Shown: positions 23,224 to 33,794 of the stretch, piece after piece | Position numbering within the stretch: the stretch's first letter is position 1 | How the letters are laid out: each line of letters starts with the position of its first letter | DNA from: Theodoxus fluviatilis | Taxonomy: Eukaryota; Mollusca; Gastropoda; Cycloneritida; Neritidae | Direction: 5' to 3' | Assembly: GCA_034096865.1 (NCBI GenBank) | Contig: JAWQFJ010001118.1 | Location: forward strand, 19,295-83,294 | Length of the DNA stretch: 64,000 nt | Program-made: the position numbers and the translations under genes | Notes under the pieces: generated by a model | Databases searched by the model: none | What the model saw: the letters and a program-made list of their open reading frames with translations, nothing else | Told to the model about the DNA's origin: nothing

Positions 23224-26160
23224 CAGTGAACTGAACTGGTTTATTGTCAGGCCGACAGCCATACAGAACTTGTGGCTTACCACACACATGTACAAAGAAA
23301 AAAGGGAAAATAATAAACCACAAAGGACAAGCATTGACAAATATCAAATACATGTGCATATATCTACCATGGTTCTTTCGAGCTGATTGTACGTGATTTT
23401 GTTGTGTACATGAAGCTCATACGATGGACATGACATCTAGAGACGAGTCAGAACTGGAATTTGCACTAATTATCTTCTCTCGTAGTTCAAAAGCATAGTA
23501 TATGTACATAGCAACATTTCTTGACATATCTATGTTGCATCCTTTCACTAGGATACTGCATTTCCTCTTTACGTTGTCACTTAAGTACTGTGCGAGATAT
23601 TTACGTCTTATGTCATCATATAGCTTACAATATATGAGGAAATGTTTTTCATCTTCGATTTCATTGCAGAATGGACATTTTTGTTCTTTGTCTCTGAGCA
23701 CATATCGTTGATTAATTTTCAAATCATTTATCTCAAATCTAAATCGCATAAGGCTATCCCTAAATTTCTTTATTGTGACAAAATTAAGGTATTTCTCTAG
23801 ACCAAACATCTTCTTAAAGGAAGCATACCATACAAATCTAGGGCTGCAGTTGTTTCTTTCATCCCATCTTTGTCTGTAGCAATCTTGTAACCTCTGCTTA
23901 ACATTATTCAGGAAGTACTTCTCGTTTCCTACTCCACCATTCAACCATATATAACCAAAACCTAACTCATAAAGAGTATTTCTCATCAAGCATGTCCAAT
24001 TTCTATTTTTGGGGACATTAGAGTTTTGGAGCATTTCATAAGCTTGCCTTGGTAGCCTATGAAGCGGCATTTTGTGCAACCTGAGCCAATACTTTATGGC
24101 TCTGATGGTGGTATTAATTATCAGAGGATACCTTCCGAGTTCTCCGTATACTAAATGGTTTGGAGTTCTCACGTCCATCCCCATGAACTTTTTACATGCA
24201 AAGGCGTGTGCTATTCTATCTTACCTCTGCTTGTTAGGCCCCATATTTCTGAACCGTAACATGATGTAGGCTGTATCTGAGAATCAAATAGTCGGAGAAA
24301 AACTGCTGGGTAAGACTTGTAAAGGCTCCACATTGCTTTCAACACATGTATACTTTTCTGTTTGCCTTTTGTAGCTGTCTCTTCAAGAGACGCACTCAGA
24401 GATATTTTATTTGTAAAGAAAATTCCTAAGTATTTGTAACTGTTTACCACTTCTAATCTAGAATTTTGTAGGTACCATCTCTTTCCTTCTGCCAAGTAAC
24501 CTCCTTTCCGAAAGATCATAATTTTCTCTCTTTTTTCAGTATTAAGAGTAAGACCAAGCTTTTCCGACACACGTGCAAGGCTGGTTCTGAAGTCCACGCG
24601 GTGTTGTGGATAGTAATGCCGCATCATCAGCAAAAAGTAGTGCAAATATTTCTGACATTCCAGGCATCATCTGGATGCCGTGTTTGCCATGTGCACGTAC
24701 ATAGTCTGCGACACAATTAATATACATTAAAATAAGGAACTGCTCTCCAAGGCACCTTGTTTCACACCGGCCGGGCATGCAAAAAATTCAGGCATGCTGT
24801 AGTTCCATCTAACACAAGCCTGTACGTTAGAATACATAGCTTTTAGCATTCTGATGAATTTGGATGACAGTCCGGCTATTTAGAGTGCTTTCCATAATTG
24901 TGAGCAGTCAATAGAATCAAAAGCTTTTTTGTAGTCCACAAAGGCAGCGTACAATATACCTCGACGGCCACCGTATACATGTTGCAGTGCTATGGCATAT
25001 AGGGTGAAAATGTGATCAATGGTTGAGTGACCCATTCGAAAGCCTGCTTGTTTTGAGCAAATTCTTCCCTCATTCTCTAACCATGTATATAGTCTCCTCG
25101 TCAATATAGATGAGAAGACCTTGCTCAGGACAGGTAATATAGAGATTCCCCTGTAAGTATTAGGGTCTAATTTATTTCCTTTTTTATATATAGGGATGAT
25201 AATTGACTTAGACCATTCTAAAGGCAAATGTTGTTTTTCATATATGAAATTAAACAGTTTTGTCAGGAATTGTACGATTTTGTCTGTGGCTATTTTGAAG
25301 CACTCTCCTGGTATATCATCAATCCCAGGAGCCTTGCCTGGCTTTACCCTATGTAGAGCGGCTCGGACCTCATCTTCACTAATTGCAGCATCAAGCTCTG
25401 AGTGAAGAATGTCATCCTCTTCATCAAAACTATCGTCAGGATTTAGTGCGACCTGCTGAAAAAGGTTTTGGAAATGATTTTTCCATACATCTAAATCAAT
25501 GTTCGCCATACTGACCGATCTCCTGCTTACACTGCGTATCATTGACTAAAATTTATCTGGGTGTTTTATACTTCTTACAAGAGCGAGGCTAGTTTCTGAG
25601 AAAAATTGTGTGTTTATTTTTGTCGCTTAGTAGGCTTTTGTACCTCGTCTGTAGTCCGTGTATGTTTTTATCAGTAGCTACTTTTGTTGCTCGGTACCGG
25701 CTTAAAGCCCTCCTAGATTTGAGCCTTGATTCTCTACATTCGTCATCAAACCAGGATTTGGGTTCCTCAGCCATTAATGATTTCTTAAACTTTTTCTTCT
25801 GTTTCATGCACTCGGCACAAGAAACTAGGCTTTTCGTGAAAAGAGAGAGTGTGTCGTCAACAGAGTTTTCTATTAGATTTGTTGCTCGGTATACCGCGTA
25901 CTAAAGTCTTGTTCATTGAGTATGTTCAAACACTCGTTAGCTTTGTTATGATCCCACTGCAATTTGGATACCGTCTTAGGTGCCGTTTGTTCTAGATAAC
26001 GTTTTCGAGGACCGAAGGAATTTTGAGGGGCCTGTGATCGGATTCCACCCATGTGGCTATGGTTAGATCTATGTCTAAATGAAGAAGAGGAGCACTTATC
26101 AAACAATAATCAACCACGCTTTCGCCTTGGGGCGAGATGTATGTACTGCTACCTTTTTAA
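23224..26160 (-). mobile_element. Non-LTR retrotransposon (LINE), 5'-truncated and broken, antisense
   Basis: On the minus strand, from right to left: the end of an AP-type endonuclease (GESVVDYCLIS, then VESDHRPL at about 26030-26140); a linker (25589-25807, EEPKSWFDDECRESR); reverse transcriptase fingers and palm (24880-25542: GKAPGIDDIP, PIYKKGNKLDPNTYRGIS, AAFVDYKKAFDS); the catalytic FADDAAL near 24650; thumb (24211-24645); and the C-terminal zinc region CPFC...HFLIYC (23417-24184). The frames are separated by stops and shifts, so it is dead. The 3' end at 23224-23260 carries AATAAACCAGTTCAGTTCA. The same family as the split LINE at 16050/21349. It lies in intron 6, beginning about 15 bp after the exon 6 donor. 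Confidence 0.88.
24880..25542 (-). pseudogene. LINE reverse transcriptase fragment (fingers/palm)
   Basis: 220 residues. It contains the conserved LINE block ending YRGISILPVLSKVFSSIL and the palm motif A, AAFVDYKKAFDS, with one catalytic Asp. Motif C (FADD) is in a separate frame at 24542-24778, so the polymerase is split and cannot work as it stands. Confidence 0.88.
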
Positions 26161-26292
26161 TCACCGTCAGAGGAACCATTTAGGATGCAGAGATGATGAA
26201 TGATGCTGAGACTTTTCAGAATTGATCCAAACGGATTGATTGTCTCATCCTGAGATACTCTAGGCAAGGTGAAGTTGTTGCATATGCAACTG

Positions 26293-26625
26293 ATAGATAG
26301 TGAATCTGTGCTTGTCATTGCATGTCACCAGATTCTGTCAGCATTGTGACTGATGGATAGTGAATCTGTGCTTGTCATTGCCTGTCACTAGATTCTATCA
26401 GCATTGTGACTGATGGGTAGTTCATTGCCTGTCGCTAGATTCTGTCAGCATTGTGACTGATGGGTAGTTCATTGCCTGTCACTAGATTCTGTCAGCATTG
26501 TGACTGATGGGTAGTTCATTGCCTGTCACTAGATTCTGTCAGCATTGTGGCTGATGGGTAGTTCATTGCCTGTCACTAGATTCTGTCAGTATTGTGACTG
26601 ATGGATAGTGAATCTGTGCTTGTCA
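26293..26625. repeat. 47-bp tandem repeat derived from the exon 6/intron 6 boundary, six copies
   Basis: The unit is CATTGCCTGTCACTAGATTC+TGTCAGCATTGTGACTGATGGGTAGTT. It matches 23189-23229, the last 23 nt of exon 6 plus the donor and start of intron 6 (GTCATTGCCTGTCACCAGCTTTGTCAGCATT|gtgagtgatgga). In every copy the donor GTGAGT is changed to GTGACT or GTGGCT. Confidence 0.85.
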
Positions 26626-27036
26626 TTGATAACCTGCTCCAATATGGTGAGCAAATGCAGCAAGTAATTAATGAACTGTAGTCATTCTTCATTTCTTTTT
26701 ACCAATGCTTAAGAGCAATTAAAATTGCAATCCAAACAAAGAAAGAGAAGTAAAGACAACGACCATGTCAAATCATTATTGATAGATTCTCGAGTTCATT
26801 GAAGGGCACAGTTGCTTTGAAATGCACAGAGAAATAAGACAGGTCATGATGATTTCAGACTCTGGTACCCCACAAACTGCATGTGGAAAAAGGTGCCGTA
26901 ATCCCTGAGCTGGCCAAAGTATGATTTTAGAATATTTATTTTACTTGCATGTAAAAATACCAAGAAAATAATGTAAATCTAAGCATGACAGAGGAGTAAC
27001 TGGCAACCTTTAGCCTTATGCTGTACTCTTCCCTAG

Positions 27037-27209
27037 CGAGTTCACTGACCCTGCTTGCTCCATCTGCGCAGGACAAGCTGCGAGTGGTGGGGACACGTTA
27101 CCAGAAACACATCCAGTGGAGACGGTTGGTGCACCTGGGCAGTGGAGTGTCTGGCAAGTGCTCTTTGGCAGTGGACCTCAACTCCGACAGAAAGTTCTGT
27201 GTCAAGCGG
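27037..27209 (+). CDS. Exon 7 of the MAP3K-like gene: kinase N-lobe, glycine-rich loop and ATP-binding Lys
   Basis: The acceptor ctcttccctag gives phase 1 entry, and CGG|gtaggt gives phase 0 exit. After an SSLTLLAPSAQ lead-in the kinase begins: RYQKHIQWRRLVHLGSG, then the G-x-G-x-x-G loop GSGVSG, then the ATP-anchoring Lys in FCVKR. A second acceptor directly before GAC at 27072 exists, but it would give phase 0 after a phase 1 exon and create a stop, so 27037 is preferred. Confidence 0.8.
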
Positions 27210-27329
27210 GTAGGTTGAAGTTTTTCATCAGGACGTAAGTTAGACTCCATATGAGGTGAGGTTATTTTGTAGCCTTTCATCCTTCTGTGTTCTGTGAGCC
27301 CCCTTTCACATTACTTTTACCCAGACACC

Positions 27330-27672
27330 CAATTAGAAGGTAAAGGTGTGCATTTATATAATGACTGATTACCCATGACTGAGTGTCACACCACATTACA
27401 CTTTACTACCTGATCTCTGGGCTCCTTGATCAATCGTTCACTGGCACCTGGTGACAATCTCAGACTATAAGATGCATTGTCAGGTACCAGCACCCCTGGG
27501 GAGTATGCCAACCCAATGCTAGCTCACAGCCGCACACAAGGGTTAATCGCACTACATCGCGCCATCACTGCCTCACAGGTACTTGGTTTTATTCCTGGGT
27601 GGGGAGGAGCAATGTGAATAAAGCGCCTTGCTCCAGGCTGCAACTCCAGGATCTGCACAGCTTCAACTGCCG
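27330..27672 (-). mobile_element. tRNA-derived SINE, copy A (antisense, head replaced by minisatellite)
   Basis: It matches the SINE at 49007-49430 in reverse orientation: GGTAAAGGTGTG tail, TACCAGCACCCCTGGGGAGTATGCCAACC, GGGTTAATCGCACTAC, and CACAGGTACTTGGTTTTATTCCTGGGTGGGGAGGAGC. The B-box region is GCTTCAA at about 27660-27667; the tRNA head beyond it merges into the 15-bp array. Confidence 0.8.
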
Positions 27673-30600
27673 CACCACCAGCTGCCGTAATACCAGCTGC
27701 TATACCACCAGCTGCTACACCACCAGCTGCCGTAATACCAGCTGCTATACCACCAGCTGCTATACCACCAGCTGCCGTAATACCAGCTGCTATACCACCA
27801 GCTGCCGTAATACCAGCTGCTATACCACCAGCTGCCGTAATACCAGCTGCTATACCACCAGCTGCCGTAATACCAGCTGCTATACCACCAGCTGCTACAC
27901 CACCAGCTGCTACACCACCAGCTGCTACACCACCAGCAGCCGTAATACCAGCTGCTACACCACCAGCAGCCGTAATACCAGCTGCTACACCACCAGCTGC
28001 CGTAATACCAGCTGCTACACCACTAGCTGCTACACCACCAGCTGCTACACCACCAGCTGCTACACCACCAGCTGCTACACCACCAGCTGCCGTAATACCA
28101 GCTGCTATACCACCAGCTGCTATACCACCAGCTGCTATACCACCAGCTGCTACACCACCAGCTGCTATACCACCAGCTGCTATACCACCAGCTGCTATAC
28201 CACCAGCTGCTACACCACCAGCTGCTACACCACCAGCAGCCGTAATACCAGCTGCTACACCACCAGCAGCCGTAATACCAGCTGCTACACCACCAGCTGC
28301 TATACCACCAGCTGCTACACCACCAGCAGCCGTAATACCAGCTGCTATACCACCAGCAGCCGTAATACTAGCTGCAGTATTACCAGCTGCTATACCACCA
28401 GCTGCTATACCACCAGCTGCCTAATTACCAGCTGCTATACCACCAGCTGCTACACCACCAGCTGCTACACCACCAAGTGCTATGCCACCAGCTGCTACAC
28501 CACCAGCTGCTACACCACCAGCTGCTATACCACCAGCTGCTACACCACCAGCTGCTACACCACCAGCTGCTACACCACCAGCTGCCGTACACCACTAGCT
28601 GCTACACCACCAAGTGCTACACCACCAGCTGCTACACCACCAGCTGCTACACCACCAAGTGCTATGCCACCAGCTGCTACACCACCAGCTGCTATACCAC
28701 TAGCTGCTATACCACCAGCTGCTACACCACCAGCTGCTACACCACCAGCTGCTATACCACCAGCTGCTATGCCACCAGCTGCTATACCACCAGCTGCTAT
28801 GCCACCAGCTGCTATACCACCAGCTGCTATGCCACCAGCTGCTATACCACCAGCTGCTATACCACCAGCTGATATACCACCAGCTGCTATACCACCAGCT
28901 GCTATACCACCAGCTGCTACACCACCAGCTGCTACACCACCAGCTGCCGTACACCACTAGCTGCTATACCACCAGCTGCTACACCACCAGCTGCTATACC
29001 ACCAGCTGCTATACCACCACCTGCTACACCACCAGCTGCTACACCACCAGCTGCTATACCACCAGCTGCTATACAACCAGCTGCTATACCACCAGCTGCT
29101 ATACCACCAGCTGCTATACAACCAGCTGCTACACCACCAGCTGCTATACAACCAGCTGCTACACCACCAGCTGCTATAGAACCAGCTGCTACACCACCAG
29201 CTGCTATACAACCAGCTGCTACACCACCAGCTGCTATACAACCAGCTGCTACACCACCAGCTGCTACACCACCAGCTGCTATACCACCAGCTGCTATACC
29301 ACCAGCTGCTATACCACCAGCTGCTACACCACCAGCTGCTACACCACCAGCTGCTACACCACCAGCTGCTACACCACCAGCTGCTACACCACCAGCTGCT
29401 ACACCACCAGCTGCTACACCACCAGCTGCTATACCACCAGCTGCTACACCACCAGCTGCTACACCACCAGCTGCTACACCACCAGCTGCTACACCACCAG
29501 CTGCTATGCCACCAGCTGCTATACCACCAGCTGCTATGCCACGAGCTGCTACACCACCAGCTGCCACACCACCAGCTGCTACACCACCAGCTGCTATACA
29601 ACCAGCTGCTATACAACCAGCTGCTACACCACCAGCTGCTACACCACCAAGTGCTATGCCACCAGCTGCTACAGCACCAGCTGCTACAGCACCAGCTGCT
29701 ATACAACCAGCTGCTACACCACCAGCTGCTACACCACCAGCTGCTACACCACCAGCTGCCACACCACCAGCTGCTACACCACCAGCTGCTATACCACCAG
29801 CTGCCACATCACCAGCTGCTACACCACCAGCTGCTACACCACCAGCTGCTACACCACCAGCTGCTATACCACCAGCTGCTACACCACCAGCTGCTACACC
29901 ACCAGCTGCTATACCACCAGCTGCTATACCACCAGCTGCTATACCACCAGCTGCTACACCACCAGCTGCTACACCACCAGCTGCTACACCACCAGCTGCT
30001 ACACCACCAGCTGCTACACCACCAGCTGCTATACCACCAGCTGCTATACAACCAGCTGCTACACCACCAGCTGCTACACCACCAGCTGCCACACCACCAG
30101 CTGCTACACCACCAGCTGCTATACCACCAGCTGCCACACCACCAGCTGCTACGCCACCAGCTGCCACACCACCAGCTGCTATACTACCAGCTGCCACACC
30201 ACCAGCTGCTACACCACCAGCTGCTACACTACCAGCTGCTACACCACCAGCTGCCACACCACCAGCTGCTACACCACCAGCTGCTGCACTACCAGCTGCT
30301 ACACCACCAGCTGCTACACCACCAGCTGCTACACTACCAGCTGCTACACCACCAGCTGCCACACCACCAGCTGCCACACCACCAGCTGCCACACTACCAG
30401 CTGCTACACTACCAGCTGCTACACCACCAGCTGCTACACCACCAGCTGCTACACTACCAGCTGCTACACCACCAGCTGCTACACCACCAGCTGCTACACC
30501 ACCAGCTGCTACACCACCAGCTGCCACACCACCAGCTGCTACACCACCAGCTGCTACACTACCAGCTGCTACACTACCAGCTGCTACACCACCAGCTGCT

Positions 30601-31583
30601 ACACCACCAGCTGCTACACCACCAGCTGCTACACCACCAGCTGCTACACCACCATCTGCCACACCATCAGCTGCTACACCACCAGCTGCTACACCACCAG
30701 CTACTACACCACCAGCTGCTACACCACCAGCTGCTATACCACCAGCTGCTACACCACCAGCTGCTACACCACCAGCTGCTATACCACCAGCTGCTACACC
30801 ACCAGCTGCTATACAACCAGCTGCTACACCACCAGCTGCTACACCACCAGCTGCTACACCACCAGCTGCTACACCACCAGCTGCTACACCACCAGCTGCT
30901 ACACCACCAGCTGCTATACAACCAGCTGCTACACCACCAGCTGCTACACCACCAGCTGCTACACCACCAGCTGCTACACCACCAGCTGCTACGCCACCAG
31001 CTGCTATGCCACCAGCTGCTATACCACCTGCTGCTATACCACCAGCTGCCACACCACCAGCTGCTACACCACCAGCTGCTATACAACCAGCTGCTACACC
31101 ACCAGCTGCTACACCACCAGCTGCTACACCACCAGCTGCTACACCACCAGCTGCTATACCACCAGCTGCTATACCACCAGCTGCTACACCACCAGCTGCT
31201 ACACCACCAGCTGCTATGCCACCAGCTGCTCTACCACCAGCTGCTATACCACCAGCTGCTATACCACCAGCTGCTATGCCACCAGCTGCTACACCACCAG
31301 CTGCTACACCACCAGCTGCTACCCCACCAGCTGCTACACCACCAGCTGCTACACTACCAGCTGCTACACCACCAGCTGCTATACCACCAGCTGCTATACC
31401 ACCAGCTGCTATACCACCAGCTGCTATACCACCAGCTGCTATACCACCAGCTGCTACACCACCAGCTGCTATACCACCAGCTGCTACACCACCAGCTGCT
31501 ACACCACCAGCTGCTACACCACCAGCTGCCACACCACCAGCTGCTATACCACCAGCTGCTATACCACCAGCTGCTATACCATT
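27672..31583. repeat. 15-bp minisatellite, 3.9 kb
   Basis: About 260 units of CCAGCTGCTACACCA and variants (TATACCA, GCCGTAATA, ATACAA, CTACACTA). Each unit has a PvuII-type CAGCTG palindrome. The period is five codons, so several frames on both strands are open for hundreds of residues (for example PPAAT repeats on +, AAGGV repeats on -). No exon signals or phase fit were found, so I treat these as non-coding. It lies in intron 7. Confidence 0.95.
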
Positions 31584-31589
31584 TAGCGC

Positions 31590-32830
31590 CTTCGCAAGTT
31601 CGGTTGCTGGGTCGTTCCGTCATGTTTCACGAAGTACTGCGACGTCATTTATCCAAACTTTGCGCTCGTTTTGATTGGTCACGATCATTGCCGATCTTTG
31701 CCGAAGCTGAAAATACTCGTTTTCGGATTCTCCGAGCGCTTGTGCAGTTGTGAAGTCGAAGCAGTCAAAATGGCGATTTACTCCTATTGAGTGTTGACGG
31801 AAAATGAAAGTGTTGAGTCCGCGAACATCGACAAGGTTGACAGTGTGAAAAACAAATGGAAAGCGCAATGGCTGTCGGAGAGAGTTGTAGTGAAATACAA
31901 GGGCAAGGAGAGATCCCAGTTGATCGGCGATTCCATCGCAAAAATCGACGTGCCTGGAGAAGCCATTTGCAAGTGGTGCGAGAAAGGAATCATCAATTAC
32001 GGGACAAATGGAAAGTCTTCGTTGGTAAAGCATCTCACCACCAACAAACACGCACTGAAATTGGATTTGCATCGAACAACGCCGCCTGTGGACCCAAAGA
32101 TTCGGCAGCCACTGGAACTCCCTGGAGATCAACCCGTGTTGTACTTCATCATGCTACGGTTCCAGTTGATGGCCGAAGTTGTAGACCATCCCACATTGCT
32201 TTTGCTCGGAAATCATGGAGCCGCAAGGTAGCCTCTTCTTCTAAAAATAAGCTGCAGACTCCCACACCCTCCACATCAGCTGTGGTCAGTGCTTCGAGAC
32301 GGGAAACTGTACCTCCAGTCACTGCTAATGGTGTGTCTCCGGGGTTTTGTATTCCCAAGGTGGCCTCTTCTTCCGCCATGAAGGTGGTGCAGATCCCCAC
32401 CAACAAAAGATCGTCATCTGTGCCCGTGAGTGAAGCTAATGTGGTGCCGGCCCCAGCAAAGAAAGGCAGGTTTCCAGTGGTGACCTGAGGGATTTCTTCA
32501 GCAAACTTCCCAGAGTATATCAATGAAATGAAGAATAAACAGTCACAAAATGAACAGACTTTTCTATGTACAATTTTTTTGCATTTGCACACCCAACACA
32601 CAACTATTGATGGCAGAGATCAATCTAAAACAGACATGTGATTTTGGGTGAGTACTTAAAAAAAATTACATTTTTTTTGGTACTGTAGCTGTTTCAGTGA
32701 ACAGCCTAGAAAGTTAATTTTCCTGCTCAGATTGCATCAGATTGCACCATTTGGCTTCCCCTATTAAACATTTTTTTCCGGGGGGGCATGCCCCCGGACC
32801 CCCCTAGCTTGCTTGGCGCTTTGCGCCATC
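31590..32830 (+). mobile_element. Probable DNA-transposon relic with BED-like zinc finger
   Basis: A + frame at 31791-32231 contains EAICKWCEKGI...GKSSLVKHLTTNKH, with C-x2-C-x17-H-x4-H-type spacing like BED-type fingers of DNA-transposon and related proteins. After about residue 100 the reading passes into other frames, and no transposase core follows. The GC-rich CGGGGGGGCATGCCCCCGGA motif at 32776-32800 resembles the one in the Mutator-like element at 43990-44060. Confidence 0.45.
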
Positions 32831-33103
32831 AGTTCGGCGCTTCACGCCTTCATTTTCTGTATTTTTCACAATTCCCTTGTCCTATGTCTGATTAAGGCAG
32901 CTACCACCAACACCACCAGAACAGCATACTACCTCCAACGCCAGCCAGTTCCACTTATCACCATTAGAGAAGCTACTATCAACACCACCGACCACCGACC
33001 CCCATTAAAGCAGCTACCACCACCACCACCAGAACAGCATACTACCTCCAACGCCAGTTCCACTTATCACCATTAGAGAAGCTACCACCACCACCACCTC
33101 CTC

Positions 33104-33184
33104 CTCCACCACAACCACCACCACCACCACCACCACCACCACCACCACCACCACCACCACCACCACCACCACCACCACCACCAC
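33104..33184. repeat. (ACC)n microsatellite
   Basis: Nearly perfect ACC/CCA repeats, preceded by degenerate ACCACC clusters from about 32900. Confidence 0.95.
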
Positions 33185-33385
33185 TAGAGAAGCTACCACC
33201 ACCACCTCCATTAATATTAGTGCAACCACTGCTGCTAACAAGTTTGATTTATTCCTAGTGGTGTGACAGAACCATTTTCAGAGAAGCAACATTTGACTGG
33301 AACCATGGCATTATACAATTTCCTATCATTGACCTTGTAAAGTAAGTGTAATGTTAGCTTAGACACCCACATCTTTTGCTGGCAG

Positions 33386-33515
33386 ATTCACCTCTCTGGA
33401 TTCGGGGAGTCTGAGCTGGAGACTTGGAGCCAGGTGAAACACAGGAACATCGTGCAGCTCTATGGAGCTGTTCGCCATGGCCAGAAAGTGTACATCTTCG
33501 CTGAGTTCATTGATG
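33386..33515 (+). CDS. Exon 8 of the MAP3K-like gene: alpha-C helix to hinge
   Basis: The acceptor is cttttgctggcag and the donor is GATG|gtgagg. Entry is phase 0 and exit phase 1. The alpha-C Glu is in GFGESELETW, followed by KHRNIVQLYGAVRHGQ and the hinge YIFAEFIDG. LYGAV is shared with both Tpl2 and NIK in this position, which is the main reason for placing the kinase in that group. A GT-rich tract starts about 17 bp past the donor. The following intron is nearly 11 kb because of a minisatellite and a DNA transposon. Confidence 0.88.
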
Positions 33516-33794
33516 GTGAGGATTTTTGCTTGTTTGCGTGTGCGTGCGTGCGTGTGTGTGTGCTCTGAGGTAATTGTGACAGAGTTATAATGAGATATTT
33601 ACCTTTGAACTCACTTGAACGCATGTGTTTACGAATAACACATGAAAAGCTTTTGGTCATACAACTTGCCATTGATGCTAGTTTGCATTGCGTAGGTACT
33701 GGCAGTCTCTAATCATCCGTACAGGAAAGTGACTATGGGATACAACAATAGCTTGCATTTCGTTGTCATTTTCTCGATTGTTTGACAATCAATG

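Noticed and set aside
27072..27209. Exon 7 starting at the CAG just before GACAAG
   Set aside because: Would enter in phase 0 after a phase 1 exon and create TGA; the acceptor at 27036 restores the frame.
27599..28960. 453-residue Cys/Thr/Ser-rich frame
   Set aside because: The same 15-bp repeat in another register, starting inside a SINE.
28932..31753. Open frames of 866 (-), 722 and 700 (+) residues that look like silk- or collagen-like proteins
   Set aside because: They are read-through of the 15-bp minisatellite, open on both strands at once, and do not fit the phase of the flanking kinase exons.
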